Shown: positions 1 through 9,050 of the stretch, one piece after another
Layout: each line of letters opens with the position of its first letter
How positions within the stretch are numbered: position 1 is the first letter of the stretch
Origin: Saksenaea vasiformis B4078
Taxonomy: Eukaryota; Mucoromycota; Mucoromycetes; Mucorales; Saksenaeaceae
Direction: 5' to 3'
Assembly: GCA_000697055.1 (NCBI GenBank)
Contig: JNDT01001427.1
Span: 1 to 23,978 of the forward strand
DNA: 23,978 nucleotides
The notes under the pieces: model-generated
Database searches by the model: none
Seen by the model: the letters and a program-made list of their open reading frames with translations, nothing else
Told to the model about the DNA's origin: nothing
Made by a program: the position numbers and the translations under genes

Positions 1-722
1 CAATGCCTTTTACATATCGTTAGACTGCACAAGTGCATGTACCTGATCTTATTTTCCATAATATGTGTTCGTAGATTTGCATTATTATTAAGTGATAGCA
101 AACGGAAGCGCGCACACGTATAAATGATTCGAGAAATGCAAAACACTTTCCTGTCTGATCCTTTTGCTCCAGTCGCCATATTCCAGAATCTGTTCCATAA
201 CATCCTAGCTATCACCAGATGAACTTGTAAGAATCTTGTTGTTACATGACTCTTACCTCGGACCTCGATCTGTTGCTTTCAAGGAGTTTGAGAGAGTCTG
301 AATGTCCTGCACAAGGTAGCAAGCAGGCAGCAACCACGGATTATATTAGAATAAATTGCAAAGGCAAATCTAAAGTATGATCCTCAACGTTTCCATAGAT
401 TAAACATGAATTGATGTTTCGACAACTAAACTAGTTTAGTTCGGTTAATCTATTTCACCTATTATATTTTTCCAAAATTCTATAACTTAAAACTTAAGCG
501 AAATGTGTTATATTAAGGCATGAACGGCATTGGGAAAAGAAGGATCATATAACTTTACCGAGAATAGAAGTATCTCAAGCATAATTATAGCGCGCGCCCA
601 CTGTAGAGTTCTTTTTTTTTTGTAATATTATCGACTGTTCAACCAACATGACGTTCTTCTGTCCGTACGTCAAGTCCATCTTCTAACGTCCAAGCCCTTT
701 TGTCGTTTGTTCTTTGGTACCA
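1..722. other. Gene-free left edge
   Basis: I see no open frame with family character in either strand. The stretch is AT-rich and holds one clear structure, the 18-bp palindrome at 424-441, and a T10 run near 613-622. It lies downstream of the 3' end of the broken minus-strand gene that stops at 723, so part of it may be former 3' UTR. Confidence 0.5.
424..441. repeat. 18-bp perfect palindrome
   Basis: The sequence AACTAAACTAGTTTAGTT is its own reverse complement over all 18 bases, with no spacer. The flanking bases (C on both sides) do not extend it. It sits about 280 bp beyond the 3' end of the Sel1 relic. Its role is unknown; a transposon-end remnant, a dimer-binding operator or chance are all possible. 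Confidence 0.7.
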
Positions 723-2838
723 TTAACTTCCTATGTTGATATCTCCGTCTGTCTCCTCGTAAATCTCTCGCAGTCTCTGTTGTGCCCATTTATCTCCTTG
801 ATCTGCTGCTTTTTGATACCATTCAATTGCCTTGTCAATGTCTTCCTTTTCATCTCTATAAACATCTCCAAGTTTCTCTTGCATCCATGTATTTCCTTGA
901 TCAGCCGCTTTCTGATGCCATTCAATAGCCTTGCCAATATCCTCCTCCACTCCATATCCCCAGTAATACATCCTTCCAAGTGTGTATTGTGCATCTTCAT
1001 TTTCTTCATCAGCTGCATTTTTGCACCATTCAATCGCTTTGGAGTACAATTCAGCTGCTTTAACATCGTCCTGCTCCACACCCCAGCCGAGCCAATGCAT
1101 ATGTCCAAGATTGTGTTGCCCAATTCCATGTCCCTGATCTGTTGATTTTCCCTACCACTCAGCCGCTTTCTTGTAGTCTCTAAGCACAAGCGGCCCTCTA
1201 CAGTACATGTCGCCCAGTTTAGTTTGCGCATCAGCATTCCTCTGTTCCGCTGCCTTTTTGTACCATTGGACTGCTTTGACGTAGTCTCGAGCTATACCTC
1301 GTCCGTATCTGTGTATATCTCCAAGTCTTGTTTGTGCTTCGCTATTTCCCTGAGCCGCTGATTTTTTGTAACATTCGATTGCTTTGATGTAATCTTTATC
1401 CGCATCTATTCCACGGTAGTATTTCTCACCAAGTTCGAATTGCGCCCACTTATCATCATAATCAACCGCACCTTCTTGTACACTATTGTCTTCCTTGTGC
1501 TCTTTGTCCACCCTATCTTTCTGGGTAGTTTTAGTGATGGACATATGTGGTACGCTTCCGCCGTCCTGACCAGCAGTTTCCTGTTCACAATATGATCAAT
1601 GACATCACCGTGATCATCAGTATTCTCGTCACTGAGCGCACCTTCCTGAGATTCGGGCTGCCCAGTTTCGTTTCCGCAATTCGTCGCTGTATCGCTTTGG
1701 CGGTCCGCATCTTGCACACTTTCGTCATTTACATTGCGCCCCTTAAGAGCTGTGGTATCGCTGTTTTCCGTTGGCTTCTTGAAATGACCATTGGAAAATA
1801 TCTTTAGTAAGCTTCTTTCACTTGAGCACGTTCGTCATCGTCAAGTAGCTTATACATTGGCTTTACTTCTTGGAGCCGGATAATGCCTGGTCTGGATTTG
1901 ACCGTTTCCTTCCACTTCCCTAAACCATGCGCGAAAAACACCCTGATATCTCCACCTATCAAAACCACTTGTCTAGCAAACTACAAGAAATACGCCCTGG
2001 TGCGAGTACCTATGATTTTCCAGTGCCCGTGATCTGTTATCACTTTCTTAATAGTTTCCGCTATCTCGCCGCTGCAGCGGGTTCTTTATGTATGGTATCT
2101 GTCACGCTTCCTCTCTGGACGTTCATGCTTTCCGTTTTACAAGCCAATGAACCACCTAAAGTAGGAAATTATTCATTTACGTTATATCTCTGATGATAAT
2201 ACCAAGTAAAATCTTTGACGGATAGTAAAATCCGAACTGTCCAAACACGTCTTGCAGTGCTTTATACTTCTTCTCGTTGGTGTCTTCCGCCAACGCATGT
2301 TACACAGCTTGCTTAAAACTAGAGACGGCTTTAATAAATTCAGAAGACAAACGCACCTAATGTAAATCCTGTTAATCGTGCCATTCGTAACTCATGTTCT
2401 AGACTATTACTTCTCCCCAGCAAATGTGAGAAACTGTATGTTCGACTGCACTGTTTTCAGAAGGTCGTTGACCATATCTACGTGCAAGACAGCTGATTGC
2501 AGCAGCAATATCGTATGCAAAGCGTTTGTACGGCAGGCTGTGGAAACTGTCATTATACAGTGGATTTTCCATGGGTCTATCCGAGTCAATGGACTTTGTG
2601 CATACTTCTTCTATGAACGACTCATCACAACGGTACTTGTGGAGAAGACTTTGTATATCCTCCGTTCCATCTGCTAGCTGTATTGCAGAATACTCAGCAG
2701 TATATCCATCAAAATGGAGACCACAGGTGCATCAATTAAAGATATCGTACGCTAAAAATTTGCTGAGCTTTTGAAAGTATCAGACAAACGCGCATAAATC
2801 GATAAGTTTGAGCTTATCACGTTATGTGGAAGACTCAT
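723..2838 (-). pseudogene. Decayed gene: tentative MACPF-like region followed by Sel1 repeats
   Basis: On the minus strand, coding-quality sequence runs from a possible start at 2838 to a TAA at 723-725, but no single frame stays open. The last third (1544-723) is an array of Sel1 (TPR-like) repeats, about 36 residues each, with motifs such as IEWYKKAA, AQTKLGDMY and GVEEDIGKAIEW. The middle (about 2340-1804) has an order of motifs that resembles fungal MACPF-like domains, including a KYKALQDVFGQFG stretch, IGG-type turns and a terminal PMYKLLDDDE stretch; this assignment is from memory of the family and tentative. Lesions seen: TAG at 1152-1154, TAA at 1804-1806, TAG at 1981-1983, TAA at 2169-2171, TAA at 2300-2302, and frame changes near 1545-1590, 2060-2075, 2220, 2342, 2412-2470 and 2712. 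A few could be introns, but the number of in-frame stops inside conserved blocks argues for a dead gene. Sel1 repeats usually mediate protein-protein contacts. Confidence 0.72.
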
Positions 2839-3474
2839 TTGAAGGTAAAGAAAGGTCGTATAGTGTCTATCTCTATCTCTTTGTAGAGTGACGTATTTAT
2901 GAGCTGTAATAACCCCCTTTATTGGCTACAATGTCCGGAATGTCGTAGTCTAAATCACATCAAATACCAACATGAGAATTTATCCAGACTTTTCATACGG
3001 GGAGAATAGTGTCAGTATCCTTACATAAGGATGTCAATGCACCAGCTAAATTTCAGTGTAAAATAGTCACCACCGATCATGATATACCTGTTGATCTCCA
3101 TGGGTGAATATGTATAGTGGATCGTACTAAGACGGATATGCAAAAGTAATAGCGCTACCATGTTTGACTTCTCTTTTCATTTGATGCAATATTGACAGTA
3201 TGAAATGTAACAAGCTTTGTGTAGTCGTATGAGCGTACAAGCGAGGTTTTTTTATACTCTATGATATTTATAATGTCTATATCCAGGAGGACTGGCATCT
3301 ATACTTCGGAGCACACTATTTTACGGTCAAAATACCACGACTTAACTGGCAAGCTGCTGACTGGCTATCGTTGAGATTACATTATATTCGATGGCGTAAG
3401 AAACCAGACAGATGTACCATTTTTCCTTTGCATCTATCCGTCCATTTCCTCATAGGTCAGCGAGTACCTCGTTT
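2839..3474. other. Intergenic stretch between two relics
   Basis: No frame here carries a recognisable family motif. The first 100 bp may be the former promoter of the minus-strand relic; a plus-strand CTATCTCTATCTCT run lies at 2868-2881. The remainder is AT-rich and unassigned. Confidence 0.4.
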
Positions 3475-3860
3475 CATTTATCCGCCAGCCTTTTGTACCG
3501 TTCAATTGTTGTATTTATGTTTTCCTTTTCATATCCCAATCTACATCGCGCACCTTCATCTCCTTGAACCGGCTCTCTTTGGGTACCATCCAATTGATTT
3601 GTCGATATTTCCCTTCCCCGTATATATATCTCAGTTCATTTGTGCGTCTCCTTTTCGTTCATACTATTTTCTTTGATACGATTTCGATTGTTCTCGTGAA
3701 GATTTCTTTCATTGTATGTCTCCAATGACACATATTTCCAAGTATATTCTGCGCATCTTCGTTTTCCCAATCAGCTGCATTTTTCCTATCATCCAGTCAA
3801 CTTGAAATGCAATTTCTCTGCTTTGTCATCGTCTGCTCCCGTATCGCTACCAACTAGATC
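3475..3860 (-). pseudogene. Second, older Sel1-repeat relic
   Basis: The minus strand aligns by eye with the Sel1 array of the 723-2838 relic. Around 3790-3740 it reads KNAADWENEDAQNILGNM, matching KNAADEENEDAQYTLGRM of the first copy. Other matching blocks are GKGNIDKSIGWYPKRA (about 3620-3570) and ENINTTIERYKRLAD (about 3525-3480). The blocks fall in different frames and are broken by stops and small indels, so it cannot make a protein. It corresponds to the C-terminal part of the first copy; the upstream domain is not visible beyond 3860. Most likely a tandem paralogue that lost function earlier. Confidence 0.72.
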
Positions 3861-4115
3861 AAAGGCTAGTCAAATTCTCAGTGATTGATACTGACTGTTA
3901 GCTTGCTCAGGTTCCCAACTCCATATTGTAGAAGGAGAATTAATCGATCAAAGCTTTTAGCCGCAATAAACTAAAACACAGGAAAACGTAGGCTTAGTAT
4001 GATGAAAACATGCATGTCAAGTTACTGGACGGCGTAATCTTAGTTTATATGCCGGAACTTCCATCCCATACGCAGTAGGTAGTACAAAGTTAGCAGGATA
4101 AAAGGACTTAGCTGC

Positions 4116-4946
4116 ATGGATGTCAACCTCCTTTCTTTCACAAAACATAGCATGCTACCTGACAATTTCTCTATACCCACCCCGACGACGCCACTGCTCG
4201 AATCTGTCATTCCCGACCCCAGCAAGATCTTCAAGAGCCTGTGTCGGCTGCTCATCACGGCCTTTTACACGTTTGTCGAAGTGGTTATCCCCTTTGCTCT
4301 GTATTATGTACTCCGACTCTTCATTCAACCTGCACTAGCGGCTGCTGTGGCTAGCCTTCAACTCGTGTGCGTTCTATTTTTCAAACGATGCGTGACGCGC
4401 AAAGCTGACATACTCGGAGTCATGCTGCTATGTGGGTTTTCTCTATGTATTGTCGTGTGCTATGTGTGTACTCTTACAGAACGTACCGTTCTGCAATCAT
4501 CCGCGCTCAGCTTCTCGATGGGCACCGTCATGGTAATCAGTTTGCTACCCTTGCAATGGAAGGATAAGCATCTCTTAAGACCGTTCTGGTTCTACGCGGC
4601 CATGAGCATTATACCCTTCAAGTCGACTCGCAAATTCTGGAATGTACTTTGGAAGACCTGGCCTATCTTTAAAAAAGTCTTCCGTATTCAGACAGCTGTC
4701 TGTGGTTTCGGCTTAATGAGCGAATTTCTTGCACTTTGGCTGCTCCTTTACTTTATGGATAACAAAAAGAAAGCGATGCTTTACGCTTCTATTTACCTGG
4801 CATGCATGACCGTAATTATTCTAACCGTACTTATCGGAGGTGCCATTCTACTCAAACGGAAGTACGAGCAGTTTTATAAAAAGATAGCGACCGGTCAGAG
4901 CGAAATAAGACGCACCATTATGCAAGCATTGACATCGGGGATATAA
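4116..4946 (+). CDS. Multi-spanning membrane protein, VC0807-like family
   Basis: One intact exon of 276 residues. Hydrophobic segments lie at about 45-66, 70-89, 99-118, 129-147, 192-213 and 220-246, with a hydrophilic N-terminus of about 40 residues and a basic C-terminus, so six membrane spans are likely. The first span carries a VVIPFALYYVL motif, and the loop before the fifth contains FWNVLWKTWPIFKKVFRIQT; this layout resembles the VC0807 family, known mainly from bacteria and present in fungi, whose biochemical function is not established. The ATG at 4116 is the first in frame; a second at 4152 (MLPDNF) is possible. The reading frame is unbroken although both neighbours are decayed. An AATAAA lies 85 bp past the stop. 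The membrane prediction is firm; the family name is inference from motif order. Confidence 0.8.
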   Translation: MDVNLLSFTKHSMLPDNFSIPTPTTPLLESVIPDPSKIFKSLCRLLITAFYTFVEVVIPFALYYVLRLFIQPALAAAVASLQLVCVLFFKRCVTRKADILGVMLLCGFSLCIVVCYVCTLTERTVLQSSALSFSMGTVMVISLLPLQWKDKHLLRPFWFYAAMSIIPFKSTRKFWNVLWKTWPIFKKVFRIQTAVCGFGLMSEFLALWLLLYFMDNKKKAMLYASIYLACMTVIILTVLIGGAILLKRKYEQFYKKIATGQSEIRRTIMQALTSGI

Positions 4947-4984
4947 ATTTTTTATCCGTGCATGAAACCGTCTCCGTCGTCGTG

Positions 4985-5220
4985 AATGTGCCTAGAATAC
5001 CGTTTATTGCAACCTGTTTACACTTCTCTGAATAAACCTTGCGTCCGAACAGAAACAATTTGGGCTGAAAAGAAAATTAGTATGCGTATTAGATACGCTA
5101 ATTATCGCAGAATTTCATATTCTGCTTACTTTTCCCTTCCATAGACGCTAATTCGTCAGAGCGGCCTACATTGTATCTATGGTTAGTAGATGAACGATAG
5201 GTTGGCGTCTTTTGCATACT
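4985..5220. repeat. Diverged direct repeat, copy A
   Basis: This stretch aligns with 7850-8083 in the same orientation. Shared anchors include GTTTATTG, AATAAA followed by TGCGTCC, GCTGA-AGAAAA, a GACGC block, and GGTTAGTA-ATGAA followed by TCTTTT. I judge overall identity at roughly 65-70 percent with indels. Copy A begins about 40 bp after the stop of the intact membrane-protein gene. Origin as a shared 3' flank of duplicated genes or an old mobile element is open. Confidence 0.6.
5031..5036 (+). terminator. Polyadenylation signal of the membrane-protein gene
   Basis: A canonical AATAAA lies 85 bp downstream of the stop at 4946. It falls within the first copy of the diverged direct repeat; the second copy carries an AATAAA at the equivalent place near 7887. 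Confidence 0.45.
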
Positions 5221-5881
5221 CAGGGTCATCCCACCGACTCTCATCATTGTTGTTGGCCGAAGCTTTGCTTACCTCCGCTTAAAATGCTAGAGACTAAACG
5301 TACTGACTGCCTAATTGCTTACCGCTTTGTTGTGCCTACACCTGATTGTTTGCTGTAACTTCTGCTGTTTATACTAATTGATACAATCATGTGCGCAATC
5401 CGCTATACATTTTCATGTACTAGATGGCTTTGCGTAGGCTGGTTTAATAACGATAATCAAATAATTGAAAGTTACAGATAAACAAAGAAAGAAAATACCA
5501 GTTTTCCCTTTTAAATAGCCACCACATATCTTATCCGTTTCACTGTCGGACATCGGAACCAAATTGCGGCATGTGGCGCGGGAAAATAATAACACCCTAA
5601 TTCAAAGCATTGGATCAACGCGTTCGCAACAAAGATTCTTTCAGCACTTCCGCAAAATAATCTTTGAGATCATGCAAAAATGTTCAAAAAACAGTGGATT
5701 CGCAAAGATGCTCACAATAAATCTTTGCATCCAGCCTGTTTCAAACGCGAAATGTCAGAATGAGACTCAAGTGCACGGACTAAGAAAATCGTCTTCTGTA
5801 CAAGGTTATCTCCGCGAACGGCTGTGCCCAGGTTAGTCATTGTTTACGTGGGAAATAGGCTATATTTGTTTTGCAGATGAA
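5221..5881. other. Intergenic stretch with E2F-like site and intron-like element
   Basis: No gene is supportable. At 5575-5585 the sequence GGCGCGGGAAA (reverse complement TTTCCCGCGCC) fits the E2F/MBF-type consensus TTTSSCGC. At about 5832-5876 a GTTAGT...TTTGCAG segment has intron-like ends, but all three frames after its acceptor stop within 15 codons, so no flanking exon pair works. Confidence 0.35.
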
Positions 5882-6535
5882 ACATAAGTGAAGGACACTT
5901 ACAGGAGCTTGAGAGAGAAGCATATATCCACAATAAACCACTTACAGAAATTACGAGTTGTGACTTTTGTAGTAAGGCAGTTACAAAGTGAATGTGGAAG
6001 CAGTGACTTGACGGGATCGAGGGACAAGCAGAGAGACCAGTATCCATATGTATCAAGGCTCAGCCATTATGTTGATTCGCTGGTACATCTTATGATTCTG
6101 GACAAGATCACAAGGAGTAGCAATGATCTCTCGATGGTCTCAACCGTTGAAGCTTGTCAGCTACAGGTTGATATCACCGAGTGTGGAAAGTGAGGTTGGC
6201 CAAACGTATAACGATTTGAGCGGTATCCTACGGAGGGAAGGATAACAACAATTGAAGTACAGTAACTGAAGGCTGAGAAGAGTGAGGGTAAAATGATCGA
6301 AGGACCACTGTACACAGTCAGACATTTTGGCCAGCTTTGCATTTCTATCAGAGTTCTCGTACGATCTCGGTCCAATGAAGACCATCCTGGAATAATCAAT
6401 CACAGGAGAGAAGTAGAAGAAGTTATCCAAGGGGCTGCCATTCATCAGGCTCTCAGAAAGTGTTTGTTACGGAGACCTTCAAACAACGATACCCAGTCAA
6501 TGCAGAGTCGCCACTCCGCGGGTTATTGGACTTGA
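5882..6535 (+). pseudogene. Coding-like but broken sequence of unknown family
   Basis: Several stretches read like protein but in changing frames. 5888-6193 is open for 101 codons (with VSRLSHYVDSLVHLMILDK), an overlapping frame gives ELEREAYIHNKPLTEITSC, and 6293-6535 is open for 80 codons. Between them lie stops in every frame and no convincing GT-AG pairs that restore continuity. I do not recognise a family. A dead gene with helical character, just upstream of the HP1 gene on the same strand, is the simplest reading; chance open frames remain possible. Confidence 0.3.
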
Positions 6536-6675
6536 GTGAAACCATTAGATCACGAAGATCCTTTAGCATTTGAGATAATGCTGTCCACTAAGCTTAATGT
6601 CTTCCCAAGATTGTTATAACAGTTGCCCTTTGAAAGTGGATAAAAAACAAACTCAAATGATGTGGAGACACACTG

Positions 6676-7616
6676 ATGGCAAGCACGAGTCCATTCGGAC
6701 GACTGCTCAAACAGGTTACTCGTTGGGGGAAGAACGCGTCACGACAAGATCTGCCTACATCCATTCCCATGTCTCCCGCCAACAAAAAGCGCACCACCAA
6801 AAAGCACAAGCCAAAGAATGAAGATCCAATTTACGAGGTGGAGGCGATCCTAGATCACCACAAGTCGGTAAGTTGGCATCGCGGCTTCCATTTGTTCTGT
6901 CATGTACTAAGGCCAGGAACAAATGGCCATGTTAGAAAAATACCACACAGTATTTGATCAAATGGAAAGGCTATGACGACGAAGATAACACCTGGGAAGA
7001 CCAACGAAATATGTAAAGCATGAGGTTTACGCGTTTGTACTGTGCTAATACTGCTCATAGACTGGACAAAACTTTATTACAGAAGTATTGGGCAAGTAAA
7101 CGTCGCGAAACAAAACAAACAGCAGGGAAAAAGCGGAAACTGTCAAGTTCTTCGGCAAAGAACAAATCCCAGTCATCTTCGTCTAACAAGAAAGGAAAGA
7201 AAGCGTCAAAGATGACAGTAGAGGAAATAGCACCGGTTGAGGATACAAACGATGACTCTGCAGACGACATGTTGAATGATACGATTTATAATGCAGACTA
7301 TCGCACGGAAGATAGCTGGGACTGGAATACATCTGTGAAAGAAGTGGAGCTCGTGACACGCGACCCTCGGCAGGATTCTGATGCTACAATTTACGCTGTC
7401 ATCCGCTGGTAAGTGTGGGAATGCTCTGAGAAAAGAAGAGAGAAATTCATACATTGAAAAGGGAGGATGGTGTTCTGTCAATGCATCCCACAAAAGAATT
7501 GCAAAAAAGGTGCCCGCGGAAGGTAATAAATGGAACGAACTGTTGCCATATCTCATTTGCTGTTTCATTAGCTCATCGAATACTATGAAAAACGTTTGCG
7601 ATTTGAATCCCTTTGA
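6676..7616 (+). CDS. HP1: HP1/Swi6-like heterochromatin protein (chromodomain + chromo shadow domain)
   Basis: Five exons: 6676-6867, 6936-7012, 7061-7408, 7462-7522, 7572-7616 (240 residues). All four introns (48-68 nt) are GT-AG and in phase; the first has a perfect TACTAA branch site (6905-6910). Residues about 50-90 form a chromodomain: YEVEAILDHHKS, then QYLIKWKGYDDEDNTWED, with the aromatic cage Y53, W74, Y77 expected to bind H3K9me2/3. A Lys/Ser-rich hinge (about 103-145) and an acidic stretch (148-162) precede a chromo shadow domain (about 175-240) with the blocks AVIRWEDGVLSMHPTKEL, KRCPRK and LIEYYEKRLRF, used by HP1 for dimerisation and PxVxL-partner binding. Start at 6676 is the first in-frame ATG; an alternative at 6769 (MSPANKK) would give 209 residues. 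In the raw frames it looks broken; only splicing shows it is intact. Confidence 0.9.
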
Positions 7617-7670
7617 GAATTGGAAATGACGTAGGTCGAAGCAATTGTATGAATTAAATAAAAAAGATTA

Positions 7671-7865
7671 GCCGTGAGGGAATGGAATAAACAGAAAAAA
7701 CGTGAAATGTTGGAACGTCAGATCAGGTAGAAAAAGGGAGACGTAGATTATGATATCAAGGACTCCGTGTCTATGGTATTTAAGAACATCATTGAATGTT
7801 GTCTAGAGAACGTTGCAATTCTTGCCATAGGATGCTTATTTTATGTGCAGAGTACTGTTTATTGA
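7671..7865 (+). pseudogene. Degenerate coding fragment with a hydrophobic helix, unknown family
   Basis: From 7671 one frame reads 64 codons with a single TAG at 7728-7730 and a TGA at 7863-7865. The part before the TAG is strongly charged (REWNKQKKREMLERQIR), the part after contains DVDYDIKDSVSMVFKNII and a hydrophobic run NVAILAIGCLFYV. A further piece upstream (RSKQLYELNKKD, about 7632-7669) is in another frame. No start or splice solution is seen. It directly abuts copy B of the direct repeat, as the intact membrane gene abuts copy A. Best read as the tail of a lost membrane or coiled-coil protein gene. Confidence 0.4.
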
Positions 7866-8083
7866 ACACTATTTTACGCTACTCTAAATAAATTATGCGT
7901 CCATGGAGAACCAAATTTACGCTGAGAGAAAAGTAAAATATACGGTCATTGGTTAATGAATTGGCAACAAAATCATACGTTTACTTACATCATCATGGCC
8001 CTCGGTGGACGCATAATATATTGGAGCAGCATAAAACGGCATTCACGGTTAGTAAATGAAAGATGTTTTGATGTCTTTTACTT
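7850..8083. repeat. Diverged direct repeat, copy B
   Basis: Partner of 4985-5220, same orientation, about 2.6 kb away, with the broken segment and HP1 gene between. It ends exactly where the GC-rich island begins (TTTTACTTA then CCCCCG), so the two copies lose similarity at that junction. Confidence 0.6.
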
Positions 8084-8181
8084 ACCCCCGAAGGGCACTC
8101 CTGCCATTCGACGGGGGCCAGCCCCGCACCGTAGCGGGTGGGGGCGGCGAGTTGGGATCGGCACGGCATTGATAGCCGGCT
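8084..8181. repeat. GC-rich island with nested hairpins
   Basis: About 100 bp of strongly GC-rich DNA in an AT-rich background, with sharp edges. Inverted arms: CCCCCG at 8085-8090 with CGGGGG at 8112-8117; GGGGC at 8114-8118 with GCCCC at 8121-8125; CCCGC at 8123-8127 with GCGGG at 8134-8138. The arms overlap, so alternative folds compete. There is no coding sense on either strand that I trust. A structured repeat such as a GC cluster of mitochondrial type, or the tip of a small non-autonomous element, are the main ideas. Confidence 0.55.
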
Positions 8182-8480
8182 ATTGTGTTTAACGACCGTG
8201 AGTCTGAACAATAGACAAAAAGACATGAGGAATCCCGTATGGATAATAAATCCCAGTACGTACCAGGGATGTAATAAAGAAAACAGAGCCAAAGAAAAAA
8301 AAAAAGAATTCATGCGTCCTTTTAAATACGAATCATTTTGGGTGGAACTTGTCCTTATCGTGAAACATTTTTACTGCTTCCGTGGGATCCTGGGAATACA
8401 TCACTGAAGTATCCACAATACAAGACTCTGGTTATCCAGGCGCGAACTATCCCTTGGATTAACGCAAAACGGCTTACTCC
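8182..8480. other. Unassigned stretch
   Basis: Contains a short plus frame (8338-8550) ending in KRLTPQRKDASPSSAKTIRL and an A-run near 8297. Neither shows family character or splice context. Nothing firm is seen. Confidence 0.3.
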
Positions 8481-9050
8481 TCAGCGCAAAGACGCATCAC
8501 CTTCCAGTGCAAAAACCATTCGGCTTAAACGCAATGTAATATTTATTTGATGCAAAGGCTCACTCAAAATCCAGTAAATTGTGCTGATATTTATAGGCAT
8601 TAGTGTAAATTCATAAGGGATGGCACATCGACCGGAAGAACTTTTGTGCCGACTGATACGAAACAGACCAGGTCTTCCTTTCACATAGCAAGACTCGCTT
8701 ATCGTTCTCAGAAAGATCTTGTATGAGTGACTATTTCCTGCAATGATTTTCGTACTGTGATGAATAACGTCATTGTCCTTGGGAATCATCTTCTTCCACC
8801 ACTGCATGCAGTGGATGTTACTTTTGGATGGATCTCTCTTGCGTACAGCGAATTTTTGGAGTTGTTTTCTCCTGGTAAACAGCAAGGTGTTGGAGGTCAT
8901 GCTCTGCAAGTGGACAAGGACGTTTTGTCGGAGAGGATAAACGTGACATGGCTTCTCCGATTCTGTACGTACGTTGCTAGTTATCGTCCAGGAACCAGTT
9001 AAAAATGTACTCAGAAATGAATAGGAGATAAATATTGAACGCTTACATGT
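8481..9050 (-). other. Long open frame without known family, possible relic
   Basis: The minus strand is open from 9050 to a TGA at 8481-8483, 189 codons; the first ATG is at 8909 (142 residues). Typical stretches are KIIAGNSHSYKIFLRTISES and KGRPGLFRISRHKSS. There is no signal peptide or obvious motif, and the open part upstream of 8909 has no start. It may be an exon, a relic or chance. I found no splice partner. Confidence 0.22.

Noticed and set aside
714..1145. 143-codon plus frame over the Sel1 relic
   Set aside because: Antisense shadow of the repeat array; the repeated Cys/Phe/Ile pattern reflects the Sel1 periodicity.
3371..3676. 101-codon plus frame
   Set aside because: Antisense to the second Sel1 relic, with the same periodic hydrophobic pattern.
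6769..7412. Chromodomain taken as part of a chromovirus retrotransposon
   Set aside because: No reverse transcriptase, integrase or LTRs nearby; a chromo shadow domain follows and the spliced gene is a complete HP1.
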